Made by a program: the position numbers and the translations under genes
Assembly (NCBI GenBank): GCA_963920705.1
Contig: OY987228.1
Coordinates: 21,274,565-21,338,564 of the forward strand
Origin: Odiellus spinosus
Taxonomy: Eukaryota; Arthropoda; Arachnida; Opiliones; Phalangiidae
Direction: 5' to 3'
Length of the DNA: 64,000 nucleotides
Notes under the pieces: generated by a model
Told to the model about the DNA's origin: nothing
The model's database searches: none
Seen by the model: the letters and a program-made list of their open reading frames with translations, nothing else
In this document: positions 1 through 11,990 of the stretch, piece by piece
How the letters are laid out: each line of letters begins with the position of its first letter
How positions within the stretch are numbered: the first letter of the stretch is position 1

Positions 1-554
1 ATTTATTTATTGGTCTATTAACAGTTATCATTTTTATTCACGATATTTTAAGATTTTGAAGTTAATTTTAATTTAATTTTTGTGAAAAGTTAATTTATTT
101 TTGAGAGTTTTTAAGGTATTCTAAGATTTTATTACTTTTTAGCGGTTTTTGATAATATTCTAAGGTTTTGAAGTTACTTTCCATCTGCGTGAGAAATGGC
201 TTAGCTTTTCTAAGTTTTCTCGCGCTTATGGAGAGGGACCTTATAGATTTCAATAATAAATATATATCTGCTACAGAATATATTTCAAAATTAGGTCAGT
301 TTAAAGGATAACGGCAAATGTTTGGCCTTAGCTTCGAACAATATAGTCCGAAATATACCTATTACGTATGCACCCTTCAGATTTAAAAGTAATTCAATGA
401 AGCTAATGTATTTGAAGCGTTTTAGAAGATTTATCGAATTTAAGTTCAAATGGAAACTGATTTGATTTTAAATTAAACGCGGTTTTATATTCCATTCTGT
501 TTTAAATTTAAGTGGTAGGTTTATAACGTTGTTATACGTTTCTACTTTAGTTAT
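1..554. other. AT-rich sequence, nothing recognised
   Basis: AT-rich non-coding sequence with short A/T runs. I see no exon-like open stretch, RNA gene or clear repeat on either strand. Confidence 0.5.
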
Positions 555-740
555 AAAGTGAGGCTGTGACGAATTCATGAACTACAAATAGAAATTGAGC
601 AGGGTTTTCGGAAAAACGATTCAAAATATGTCGTTGAAAAAAATTACCGCGATATTAAAAATATATATTTTACAATCGTCATTTACGAAATTTTTAAAAT
701 TTTAAATTCTCTATATTACGTCATCACTATGATCTTGTAG
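555..740 (+). repeat. Family B MITE, partial copy
   Basis: Partial copy of a dispersed inverted-repeat element (family B). It starts with the family terminus AAGTGAGGCTGT, then the body: a Lys/Thr-rich-looking but non-coding A/T tract, TTCGGAAAAACGATTC, and the core TACGTCATCACTATG. It fades after about 740, so the right end is lost or diverged. Confidence 0.6.
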
Positions 741-892
741 CTATTGTAAAGTATTTAATACAGAAAATTCTAACTTTCCTATAGTAATTATCACTCATTT
801 CATCAAGGGGTTTAAAATAATAAAAATAGGAAATGTTTGTGGATTTTTGACATTATATGATATTAAAATTTGGGGATGTAGTGGCACCAGGA

Positions 893-1420
893 GCTCAGGG
901 CTCCCAGCGCATAGCCCAGAAAAAATTACAGGTATTATAGGTTTTAAAAGCCAAAAATATAGGTAATTTATAGGCCCAAAAATATCAATTTATAGGACAT
1001 TTTATAGGTTTTTAGTTTCGAAAAATAGGGGTTTTATAGGTAGGTTTCTCCGACATGTAATGCAATATAGGTTCTATAGCCTCTAGACCCGTCCCTCTGC
1101 CTTTCTTTGGCACTACTAGCTACTCACGCCCCTCTCGACAGTCTACCTAACCTCTAAAAAAATAAAGTAATAATTACCAGTGACCTAGGAGAGGAAACCT
1201 TTCTGCCGCAGCTTGGTTTTTTGCAATCATTTGCACCTTTTTAAGCAAAAGTATAATTTTTATAGTTATGTAGTTCATTCCATTCGAATTTTATCACCGA
1301 AATTGAACAAATTCCCCAAAAAATAGGTATTATAGGTTAAAAAGTGAAATTATAGGTTTTTATAATATCACTTCAGAATTAAAGGTAATTATAGGTATTA
1401 TAGGTGGTCTGGGAGCTGTT
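893..1420. repeat. Diverged element rich in TATAGGT words
   Basis: The segment is bounded by an imperfect inverted repeat: CAGGGCTCCCAGC near 896 and CTGGGAGCTG near 1410. The interior repeats ATAGGT/TATAGG words many times. The element at 47682-48130 has the same word bias on the opposite strand (CCTATA, TTCCTAT) and similar CAGGG/CCCTG ends, so the two are probably related. CAGGG termini are typical of hAT-type transposons. No target-site duplication was identified. Confidence 0.4.
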
Positions 1421-2128
1421 TCTGGATTATCCGCCTTCCCCAGTCACCAAAAGTATTTGACTACTATTAAACTTTAAACAAAAATAATTAACTTTGATTT
1501 CATAAAAAAAAAAATATATATATATATATTTCTACCTATACTTGCCCTTTAATATTTCTTATTAAAAGCCTTAGTCTTAGGTCTTTATTTTTCAAGGAAA
1601 ATTATCTTACGTACTAGTTGCCTAGTTTAAACGAAAACGCTTTTTAATTAAATTTCTCTTACTCCATTTTTCACTATATTCATTTCATACGGCCTGTATA
1701 TATTTCTTTTTTAATTCTCTAGCTGTTTTACTGGTTAAATCATTTGGGTTTTCGTTTAATAGGCCCCCAAATTCTTTTGCCTAGTTTTAATATTATTATA
1801 TTCATAGATATATATTTATTTATATAGATATATATATATTCTTTGGTGTTAAAAGATTTTCCCCCGTGGAAATTTTATTAATTTGGGCTATTAAAACTCA
1901 AAAATGGGACTAGGGAAAAGGTTATATACCAAGTCACAGTGTTGGAAGAGATACAAATTATCGTAGAATATGTGTTTCTTAAATGGAAAAATAAATTCCA
2001 TTCTAAATTGCAATTTTGTTGAAAATGGGAATTTTTTTTTAATTAATACCCTAATAAATCGTTAATAACTTTATATTATAAGTAAGCTTATTATTATGGA
2101 AGGTAAATTTTGCTTTACTGTTTTTATT
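1421..2128. other. AT-rich sequence, nothing recognised
   Basis: AT-rich non-coding sequence with short TA microsatellite runs near 1513 and 1830. No gene or defined repeat was recognised. Confidence 0.5.
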
Positions 2129-2494
2129 TAAAGTGAAAGTATCACCCATTTTTTTACGAACTCCAAATTTCATCTCCATTTTCGAAATTTTTTCACTATG
2201 GTCACGTGATTTCCCTATTGTAGAGCCTATTTGATTCTCGATGATATAAGGTCGTTTTCACGCGGTTTTTTTCGTGTAAGTACTTAGTCCAGAAAGTGAA
2301 ACCTTTCGTACGAAAATTATCGTTAATTAAGATCTAGAAAAAAAATTACGTCATACATTCCATATTTATGACATTTTAATTTTGAATGCGGCCACTCAGA
2401 GGTATTAAATTTTGTCTATATCGTTTTAATAGTATTATAAAACTATACGTATAATCATAGGCATTCGAACAATAATGGTGACAGTTTCACTTAA
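2129..2494 (+). repeat. Family B MITE, near-complete copy
   Basis: Both termini are present: AAAGTGAAAGTATCACCC on the left and GGTGACAGTTTCACTT on the right, forming the family B terminal inverted repeat. The interior carries the E-box word CACGTG (in GGTCACGTGAT) and the conserved TTTCGTACGAAAATTATCGT block. The copy is internally shorter than other members. Confidence 0.75.
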
Positions 2495-3101
2495 ATATAT
2501 GGAATTTTATGTTATAATTTTACGATTTTTCAGCTTTTGTTTAGAGTTTGTTGTTCACCCATTTTTGTTAGATAATTTGTTTAAAATTATTTAAAAATTG
2601 ATAGGTAATTTATAACTATAATGTGAACTCGCAATTTTTTCTACGATTATCGGTTAAAACTGTCTGACTCTGAGAAGTACGCGCCATCTGTGAAACTCTG
2701 GCAAAAACGTTTTTTAGTATTTTTTTTTTTTCTTCCGGTAAAAATCGATAAGACTCGAGTATAAGCCTTTGAGTTAGGGTTAAGCTCTTAGAATTCGATT
2801 GAATTTTTGGTTTTCTTGGATTATAATTAATAACCTTATTTTGCTTAATTACGAATACTAATTTAATTTAAAATATTTCCTTTAAAAATAAATTTTATTT
2901 AATTGATTTGTTAAAAGTTTTATCATATTAGCGAATGAATGCGTTTAAAGGACTATAGGGGTCGTAAACTTGCCTAAATTTTGTATTGAATACTGATTTA
3001 ATTTTAAATATTCACTTAAAATTAATTTGTTTTGTTTGATTTGATTTTGAAGGAAATTTTTGAATAAATTAAAATTTTATCACGATAATGATTTATTGCG
3101 T

Positions 3102-3355
3102 TTGAGAGCTTATCACTCTTGTCAAAACGTGCGAGAATCAACTGTAGGCTCTACAATAACCACGTGACCCTAGTGATGACGTAGTACTTATTTAAAAATA
3201 ATCGAAAATGGTGAAATATGTATTTTTACTGTCATAAATAATTTTATCTATGACATATGTATATATATTTTGAATCGTTTTTTCATGATCTTTCCGAAAA
3301 TTCTACTTAATTTCCATTTGGAGTTCGTGAAAAATTGTGACAGTATCACTTTAAA
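3102..3355 (-). repeat. Family B MITE, right-hand half
   Basis: A reverse-oriented copy ending in GTGACAGTATCACTTTAA. It includes the conserved blocks CCACGTGACC...TGATGACGTAGTA and ATCTTTCCGAAAATTCTAC, with the TATGTATATATATTTTGAATC tract between them. The other end is truncated. It lies about 60 bp left of family A copy A1. Confidence 0.7.
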
Positions 3356-3416
3356 TATACAGGGTGAAAAATATTTGACCAAAACATTGTCCAACGTACA
3401 GTATTGTGGGTTGTAT

Positions 3417-3753
3417 CAGAAGCCGATGAAACCCTCCTTTGAAGTCTACTACTCCAATGTTCCATATAGCGCTACTCTGTGTATGGGTAAAATTCCCAAT
3501 TTTACGAGTTAGAAGGGGTCCTACTTCATCCCCCCTGTCTACGGAAAATTGGAAATTCTCTCTCTCCACAAACGATGACGTTTTTTGGACGAACTCCGAG
3601 GCTGCTAGAGATATTCGCTCGACGAGCTCCCGCTCCGAAAACATCTATCGTTAGGAGGCGTACGAATCGCGCCTTTCGAGAATAACCCATACAGAGAGGG
3701 ATAGACAAGACCCGGGAGTAATAGACTTCAAAGGAGGGTTTCATCGGCTTCTG
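3417..3753 (+). mobile_element. Family A MITE copy A1 (337 bp)
   Basis: A non-autonomous inverted-repeat element with termini CAGAAGCCGATGAAACC and its complement. The inverted arms extend imperfectly for about 75-80 bp, to the word CCTCTCTGTATGGGT on both sides. A perfect 7-bp target-site duplication, GTTGTAT, lies at 3410-3416 and 3754-3760. It belongs to subgroup 1, with CTCCAATG at the left, GTTAGAAGGGG inside and GAGAATAACCC at the right. Short open frames of 70-97 codons occur on both strands in many copies, but they run through the inverted repeats and I do not consider them genes. Confidence 0.95.
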
Positions 3754-3760
3754 GTTGTAT

Positions 3761-4390
3761 TTAAAATAAGTGTTGGTCTGTCCACCCTGTACACTTTCTT
3801 CTTTATAATCCTCCACTGGACAAAGAAAACTCTTCGTTTTAATTAAAATTAAAATATATCGCGTTACTATTCCTTTAAAGAAATTGAATATCCTTTCTAA
3901 ACTGAAAGTAAGAAACTATCTAAGAATAATATAACGTAATATAATTATCTAATGAAAAATTAAAACTCTCATTCGCGAATAAAAACGCTTCATCGCGCGG
4001 CAGCGAAGGCTTTTAATATTATTTTCCAATTCACGACCTCATCCCTCCCCCCAACGAGTTAGTGGAAAATTTTACTGGCTAGATTAATGAATCTAATTAT
4101 TCGGAGGAACCCCCGTATAAAACTGCACTCCGTCGCGTCTCTTCGAATTGACACGAGTGATATTAATTAGCGAGGAAGCTCGCGAAAAATTAATTTTTCA
4201 CAATTTACTAAAAATCGAAAATCAAATCGATAAAAAAAAAAAATCTTTTTCTGACAAATATGCTTTTCACAATTTTTGAAACCCGGATGGTGACCGGACC
4301 TTCAATTTAGTCGAAGAATCCCATTATGCGTAATAGCTTTCAAATGAATTGCACTAAGCTCTATATATATCTATATTTTTTTAAATTTCA
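3761..4390. other. AT-rich sequence, nothing recognised
   Basis: Non-coding AT-rich sequence with a few CpG-containing words (around 3990 and 4130). I see no gene and no clear repeat. Confidence 0.5.
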
Positions 4391-5352
4391 AGTGAAGCTG
4401 ACACCATTTTTTATTTATTATTTTTTTTTTTTTTTGAATGTCGATGGATTATATTTTTAGTTTTATCATACTATTAAAACGTGATCTTCAAAATTCGTAT
4501 ACATTTGGGTTGATGTGTTCTTAAGAAACGTCAAAATGAAAATGACAAAAATATCCAGGTAAATATATTCGATATGACCCGAGGTATATAATAACCTCCT
4601 TCGGGGGGAAGTATGAAAGCCCCTATACTACCAATGCTAAAAATTACGAACAACAAGAGCTCGCTGCTGACTATCTAGGCCACTAGCTCGCGCTGGACTT
4701 CTCAATGTCGCTACTCTAGTAAATGGTCTTTGTATAAACAAGACGGCTCGATTTGTGTTTAGAACTTCCTGTCTCAGTAGGCAGGCTGTCTGTTAAAATG
4801 GAGTCGAAGGTTGACTTCAGCTCGCGAGTTCCGGAAGTGTGCGTAGGGAAAATTTAGTGAGGTTCAAAATGGTGTAACTATTTTTTGGGAGTAAAGCGGT
4901 GTGTCGATCCACCGCGATTTACGCCGGCCACTTTTTGTTCGTCGATTTTGCCTACCTTTCATACTTCCCCCCGAAGGGGGTTATTATATACCTCTGATAT
5001 GACGCAGTTTATTTCTAGTTTATTTTTACGCGAGTAGTTGACTTTCTGGGTTAAGTACTTTTACTAAAAAAAACCGCGCGAAAGCGACCTTATCAGTGGT
5101 GCCAGAACGCCCTAGAATCAACTATAGACACTACAATAACCACGTGACCATAGTGCCATGACGTAGTATTGCGGGAAATTTTAATTTTTAAAATTTTAAA
5201 AATGGCGATTATAAAATATATATTTTTACTGTCATGGTAATTTTATTCTATGACATACGTATATATATTTTAAATCGTTTTTTAACGATCTTTCCGAAAA
5301 TCATGCTCAATTCTCATTCGGAGTTCATTAAAATCCGTAACAACCTCACTTT
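4391..5352 (-). repeat. Family B MITE split by a family E insertion
   Basis: The family B termini AGTGAAGCTGACACC (left) and AACAACCTCACTTT (right) enclose about 540 bp of family B, interrupted by the family E element at 4579-4996. The right part has the conserved words CCACGTGACC, ATGACGTAGTATTGCGG and ATCTTTCCGAAAATCATGC. The nesting shows that family E moved after this family B copy was in place. Confidence 0.85.
4579..4996 (+). mobile_element. Family E MITE copy E1 (about 418 bp)
   Basis: The element has terminal inverted repeats: GAGGTATATAATAACC at the left and its complement, ending CTG, at the right. The inverted repeat continues through the CTTCGGGGGGAAGTATGAAAG region. A perfect 7-bp target-site duplication, ATATGAC, lies at 4572-4578 and 4997-5003. 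The left end reads CCGAGG where copy E2 has CAGAGG. It is nearly identical to E2 at 58101-58507, apart from about ten extra bases near 4918-4940 and a few substitutions. No coding capacity was recognised. Confidence 0.95.
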
Positions 5353-6604
5353 CAGTTTATATATTATCTAAAAACACGAAGATTCTTAATATTCAAATTA
5401 GCACGTCATTTTTTTCTCTCTCTCTCTCTCTCTTTTAAAACACACGTACGTACTCGCCATATGCCCAAGATTTTTGCCTTTTTCCTTATTCAAAGCGCGT
5501 CTGTTTTAAAATTTTAACTTCTTGGACTGTCTAGACTCATTTTTTCTCCCTTAAACTTAAAACATTTTTTTTTTCTTTCTTCTCGCGTGACTTTTCAACT
5601 TTTCTGGTTCAAAAATTTGAAATTTGGAATTATAATTTTAATTCTGAATAATTCCAAACCCCCGTAATAAAAATAAAACATTAAAATTATTGAAATCTTT
5701 CCACCTTCTTTTATTTTTGAAAAACCGACAAAAAGTTTTAATTTAGTTGATTTTAAAATTATAAACACACGTGACTCGATATAACCCTGGCTTTTTACGC
5801 CGAAATATTGTATAAACAAGTCAAGCTTTAATATATACATAGGTTTATATTGATTTAGTTTTAGGAAAACCTTTTATAACCATTTTTACGTTTTAAAATT
5901 AAGCCTTGGCTAGAATTAAAAAAAAATTGTAAGTTCAATATTTGTTTTTCAAAAAGGGATAAACCTTGTATATTTAAACCGAGCGCCAAGTTAGATATCG
6001 TGCCAGGTATTAGTGGGCAGAACTTTTTCAAATATTAAAGAGCAAGTATATATAAAATTACTTAAGACATTTAGGTAAATTAAGTTAATAGTTAGGCCTA
6101 ATCAGGACTGACTTATAGGCCTTTGTTTCTGGCTAAGCTAATTATCGTAGATTCGTTAGTTAATTAATAAACAAGCTTGGATAAACTTAATTGGTTAAAC
6201 ATTTTAGCACTAGTTCTCTTATTTATTTTTGATGTAAATTAAATATTTATAGTTATTACTTAACTTGTAAGACATGCTCTTTATAATAATTTTAAAATCT
6301 CCCTTTCGTTAAAATCAAAACCCTTTAAATATTTATTAAAAAAAAAAGTGAATGACTCAATTTTGACTCTTATTAAATTATAATATTTTACTTAAACTAA
6401 AAGTGGGGGTATGCATTATTTAATCTTACGCACCCTATCCTTACATATATGGTAACGATTATAATTATTTAAAAAAATCGATTGTGTATGCATTAACCAG
6501 ATATTTTTTTTTGGTCGCGAATTATAAATTATAATATTAAGTTATTAAACTTTAATCGTTTAAATTTTACGATAATTTATAAATTGGGGAACAAATTATA
6601 GTTA
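5353..6604. other. AT-rich sequence with a CT microsatellite
   Basis: Non-coding AT-rich stretch. A (TC)n run lies at about 5415-5444. No exon or repeat family was recognised elsewhere in it. Confidence 0.5.
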
Positions 6605-7066
6605 AAGTTAGACTGTAAAGGACTTTTCATGAACTTTAAATCTAAATTGAATAGCATTTTCGGAAAGATCGTTAAAAATATGTCTTGGAAATAATTATCG
6701 CGACAGTAAAAATACGTTTTTTATAATTTTTGAAATTTTTAACATAAATTTCCCGCATTACTACGTCATCACTATGGTCGCGTGGCTATTGTAGAACCTA
6801 CAGTTCATTCCCGGGCCTTCGACCACGTGATAAGATCGCTTTCGCGCGGTCTTTTTCGTGAAAGTCCTACCTTTAATGTCAAAATTATATCGTTATTTAT
6901 AAACTAATTTATAAAAAAAATTATATATATTTGAAATATTAATTTTGAAGTTTATTACGTCACGCATTAACTCAGAGGTATAAAATTTTGAATATGACAT
7001 TTTAATTTTATAATTTAAAAATATAATTCATATCCATTCGAAAAAAATGGTGATAGCTTTACTTTA
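6605..7066 (+). repeat. Family B MITE, full-length copy
   Basis: It starts with AAAGTTAGACTGTAAAG and ends with ATGGTGATAGCTTTACTTT, both diverged family B termini. Internally it has TTTTCGGAAAGATCGTTAA, TTACTACGTCATCACTATGG, and the CGCGCGGTCTTTTTCGTGAAAG block. At about 460 bp it is close to full family length. Confidence 0.8.
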
Positions 7067-7492
7067 AGCTATATTAATATTCGAAGCTTTTATTTTACTC
7101 CCACGTAAATTTGAAAGTTCACTTTATTAGAAAGTAATCTTTAATTTTATTAAAATATTAATGACTATATTAGAATGGGTTGTATTCAGAAAAATTCACT
7201 TATGATAATTGAGGCTATAAATTTATCTATATTTTCCATTAATTTCAAAATGATATTGTGAAGGGGAAAAAAAAACGATAAGTCTTTCAAAGAAATAATT
7301 ATTAAAACTTCTTGAAAGAAGAAAAAATAAAATTAGAAATAGAACTATAGGCATATTAATTGGTTTCAGAGCTTGCGAGTACATTTAATCTGATTTAGAT
7401 TAATCGATATATTTTAATTTAATCAAAAAAATTAAACTTTGAGGAATATAGGTTCATCTTTAATATTATATTAAAATGTATAATAATATTGA

Positions 7493-8010
7493 AAATATTA
7501 TCATTTAAAGTATAAAATATATTGTATATTATCATTTAAAGTATAAAATATATTATAAATTATCATTTAAAGTATAAAATATATTATATATTATCATTTA
7601 AAGTATAAAATATATTGTATATTATCATTTAAAGTATAAAATATATTATATATTATCATTTAAAGTATAAAATATATTATATATTATCATTTAAAGTATA
7701 AAATATATTATATATTATCATTTAAAGTATAAAATATATTATATATTATCATTTAAAGTATAAAATATATTGTATATTATCATTTAAAGTATAAAATATA
7801 TTGTATATTATCATTTAAAGTATAAAATATATTATATATTATCATTTAAAGTATAAAATATATTATATATTATCATTTAAAGTATAAAATATATTGTATA
7901 TTATCATTTACAGTATAAAATATATTGTATATTATCATTTACAGTATAAAATATATTGTATATTATCATTTACAGTATAAAATATATTATATATTATCAT
8001 TTAAAGTATA
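7493..8010. repeat. 31-bp minisatellite, about 17 units
   Basis: A head-to-tail array with the unit TTATCATTTAAAGTATAAAA plus an 11-bp AT tail (31 bp in all). I count 17 occurrences of the TATCATTT(A/C)AAG core. Variants cluster: three consecutive units near the right end (about 7905-7975) carry CATTTACAG instead of CATTTAAAG, and the tail alternates between ATTATATA and ATTGTATA. The array is almost pure A+T. Confidence 0.97.
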
Positions 8011-9954
8011 ATATGATATATTTTATAGACTTAATTATATAATCATATAATATAAATTGCTTCTATAAACATTTTCTATTCATCGTATAATTTCAACAAT
8101 ATGAATCTGAACTCAAAACCATAATAATTGTAACTCAATATTGTATCAAAGCTGAATTCTATGACCTCTCAGGTGTATATCAATTCCAAGAGTATCTGCG
8201 GTGTCCCCCTACGATAACACTTTAAACTACGCGTAAACTTCTCAAGCTTAGGTAAAAATCCCTCCCTTCTTCGTTTTATCGTTAAATTATTATCTCGCAA
8301 TAACTTACCACCGTTTATAAAGCGATATATTTCTATTTTTATCGCCATTTACAACCCTGATTAGTACTACTAATAGTGGTATAGAATAAGTCTGTGGGTC
8401 GGTCACCATCGGTTCCGCTTTTTGCTCCTCGAGGGGTCCTCCTGACACACAAGTCGGCGACACATATATAAATAAAAAAATCTAACCTGTCCCCACAGAC
8501 AAGTGTATAAAAAAATGCTTTTAGTTACGGGAGAGATAGTACGAATAATACACCGCACTGTCTAGGGTGTTAAAAAAACGCCTAAAAAAGAGCGAAAGAG
8601 ACCCCTCACTCTGTCCCGGGGTCCCCTCAAAAACTTTTTTTTTTGGTAGTTTCAACGTAACCCCTGAGTAGTGCCTCTTGTGTGGCAGTTAAATAGCTTT
8701 CACCCCCTAGATCAGAGACCCTACGTTACGTGCCTTAAATGGCAAATTTTGATTTTACCCCCACTTAGGGTCTCTACCCTATAGTGTTAAAAAAAATATT
8801 TTTGATAGAGAGAGCGGGGAGATCAAGCTTTAGTGAGAGTAAAAAAACGTGAGGGGCCATTTTTTTCACCCAATTTTTTTGTTGTAAACCCTGGGATACA
8901 GGTGAGTGACAAAAAAGTCATTCGATTTACTATGAGAAGATCGAATTCTATAACACCATACCACCATCGAATAAAAAAAATATATAATATTATAATACTT
9001 ACATAAAAAAATATATAAAAAATTTAGACAACCTTATAATGCCGCTTTAAAGCACATGCGTTGAAATACAAATAAGTCTAAACTATCTCCCAGAGAAAAT
9101 AAATTCCTGAGATGCAAAAAAAAAACTTTTGCTGGGTATCATTTTTTTAACCATCGTTGGCTCACCAACAAATTTCTTATATTGTAGATTGAACTGGGTA
9201 AAAAATTCTTTTTTCAAGGTTATATCCATAATAGTGAGATGCCGCGTAATGACGTTAACACAAATCCGATTTAATTATAATTATACTTTTTAATTATCAC
9301 GATTTTAAATTAAATTTTTCAGTTTAACCGAGAAATTTGGAAGATAGTCCGACTCGCAAAAAGCAAATGCTACGAATGTTTGGGCCCAAAAATTCTCGTT
9401 TCAACCCTTTCCTAGGATAGAATGGATCAAAAATTTGGGGGTTAGAATTTTCAACTAGATCTTCTAGGGGGGTGGTTAAAAAGGTTTGCATCCAAAAAGC
9501 GGTTTTACTGGTGTAGGAAAATTCTCTTTCTTAATTTTTACCCTAGCTATAAGGGGTTAAAACTTGGAGAATATGTTTTTTTATATCCATCATGCTTGGC
9601 GTTATATAATACTAAAGTTCGAAGGGAGAGGGGTGGGGGATAAAAATGGTTCCTAGGATGAAGGGAAGGGGTTACGTTCGGGAAGAAAAGGGGTTTCCCA
9701 TATATGATGGATAAAAAATTTTCGCACGATATTACCGAAAGGGGTGAATATACTCTCTTATACCTATATTATATATCTTTCCCGAACGCGGTGGCTTACG
9801 CAGTGTTGCGTAAATTGAAGCTCACGAAACGGGGGAAGCCGAAAGAAAGTGAAGGGGATGAAAATTGCCAGATACCAGGCTAAGGGTAAAGACGATGCAA
9901 CCAAGGGTTAAAGGGAGCCTGAAAAGATAATTTAAAAAAATTACAATTTAGGTA
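8011..9954. other. Non-coding sequence, no gene recognised
   Basis: Mixed-composition non-coding sequence with several runs of C and G (for example near 8600 and 9630). Around 8360-8375 (TAGTGGTATAGAAT) and 8940-8965 there is a weak inverted similarity that could mark ends of an old repeat. No coding exon was recognised. Confidence 0.4.
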
Positions 9955-10440
9955 GCTTGTCAAATTGATCTCGAGCCAAGCTCGCGAATTTAATCACGAG
10001 AAATTGAAAATTCCCGAGGTTGTGACGTTGGTTTTACTTATTCTATCAATATGATTCAATAGAATAAGAAAAAAAAATATTTTCCGATGAGGAAAATCTT
10101 TTAATTTGGCCAAAAATGAACCAAATTGTAAAATTACAACGAATCTAATCGGTATATCGATATTAGATTAGTCGCGTTCATTATAGGCCTTGGAATCGAT
10201 TTAAACAGTTCCAAAACGTTTCGCTAGAGGTCCTGTGAACGGGAAACCGTCTTTTTCTCGAATCGATTTGTTTCGATTTGTCGAAACTGCTTCGGGAACC
10301 AGTTTCTAATCGATTCGGTTTCAACAACCGATGGATGAAATTACAATAAATCGGTTTCTATAGATGCTTGATTTTTCTCATTTGGAAAGCCGATTTGAAT
10401 TAAAAAGTAAAACCGACGTCACGAGTGTGTTAAAATAGCC
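9955..10440 (+). repeat. Family H repeat, copy H1
   Basis: A moderately diverged dispersed repeat. It shares the block GGAATCGATTTAAACAGTT, GGGAAACCGTCTTTTTCTCG, GAAACTGCTTCGGGAACCAG and CCGATGGATGAAATTAC with 57720-58090 (same strand) and 46600-46870 (opposite strand). It contains the short inverted repeat AATCTAAT...ATTAGATT at about 10142-10170. No transposon ends are certain, although GTGACGT(T/C)GGTTTTACTT occurs inverted near both edges. Confidence 0.7.
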
Positions 10441-11990
10441 TCGCAAGTTAGCTAAACCTTTCGGAAAACGACGGGGAAATAATAATTTGGCCAAAAGTTT
10501 ACATGAAGTCGGTTAATTTTGAAATATAGAAAAAATGGTTAAGAAGGCTGGGAATTTGAAAATTGGACAAAAGTATAGACCGAAATGTTTGGGAATACTT
10601 TGGATATTTGGACAGCGATTAATTCTAAAATTTAACCATAAGGCTTACCGGAATAGCCTGGTGGTTTGAAAATAGGGTTAAAAGCGTAGGATAAAGTATA
10701 TTTGAAGATTGAATTAAAGGCAAATAACTAGTCAACGAATTTAAATATTGGGCTGAAAGATCACGGGAAAAGTCCAGAAATTTTGTTTCAAATCCCTGTA
10801 AAACATTACAAATTTAAGTTATCTGCATGAAATAAATATAAATATAGCCTGTAGAACCGATAAAGTTATTGGAACTAGAATTTTTAAGGCGGAATGTAAA
10901 GTTTGATAAGAAATCCATTTGATCAAATGGTGTTTGAAGGCAATTCATTTGTGCGCTTGTTTTTATTAAATTTCAGCTTTATCCAACTAATATACTGACA
11001 TCTATAAAAAAGGAAATCCCTGAATTTTTATGGTATACTTTCATTTATTTTCATAACTTTTTTACACTTATCTTTGAACTATAAAGTTTCCAAACGCAAT
11101 TTTAAATTGAACCATAGGTTTCGTGGTAATTCTTAGGAAAAAGTACGAAATCTAACTCGAAAATAGTGACTTGCTGATGCCAGTGAGAGTTAATCTTTGA
11201 ATTGAGAAGTGACCCAAACAAATGCTTTATGAAATATTGGTTCTCTTGAATTTTTTTGACGTGATTTCATTGGCGTCAGCAATTCCGACTACCCAATAAT
11301 AAAATTCCGAAACGAATAGGCTTAGCTATTTAAATTCGCAGAGTTGGTAATAAACTGTAACTTTTCTGTGATTTTGATTAACATGTTTAAGACTCGAATA
11401 ATTTGAAAATAACTTAAGAATCAAATTTTACTAAAAATAACTTGATCATTTGGATCTTCCCTTTAAAATGGGGCTAGAAAAAATGGGGGAAAGTAGATTG
11501 TTCATCCAGCCATCTAACAAATCGTGAGCGTATATGTGCGAGCAAAAGGTGCTCTCATTTTCACTCTCTCTCTCTCACTTCTGGTCGAAAACCGGTCACC
11601 TATATTTCTATCCAAACCCGGGTAAACGCTATATCTCCGTGAATTATATAAGAGGATAAAGGTTGATAAAGGTTGGAATTGTGTATATGTAGAGGAAAAA
11701 GGGGGTGGGGGGTATGAAAACGTTCTTCGAGAGCTAAACCCCTTTTATACGTATAGTAAAAAGGGGTGAACCAGTTTTCCACGTCGTGCCAACTGCCCGA
11801 TATGCCCCTATTTCGTGAACTTTCCTACCCTCCCTCGCTTTTCTTCCTTCTCGGGCTGTGGCTTCCAAAACGCGTTGTAGATTTTTGGCTTGATCCCTAG
11901 CGTGGTCCCCTATAACCCCTTACGGGATAGTATGACGTTGAATAAAGGGGGTTCCACCTTTCGCCTCTCTCAGAAAGGTTCATGACCAGT
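10441..11990. other. Non-coding sequence, nothing recognised
   Basis: AT-rich non-coding sequence without a convincing exon, repeat or RNA gene. A short CT run lies at about 11562-11578. Confidence 0.5.

Noticed and set aside
3351-3644. Open frames of 60-98 codons repeated in all family A copies, on both strands
   Set aside because: They run through the inverted repeats, are open on both strands at once and are broken by 1-2 base changes in T runs between copies. They reflect the element's sequence, not a protein.
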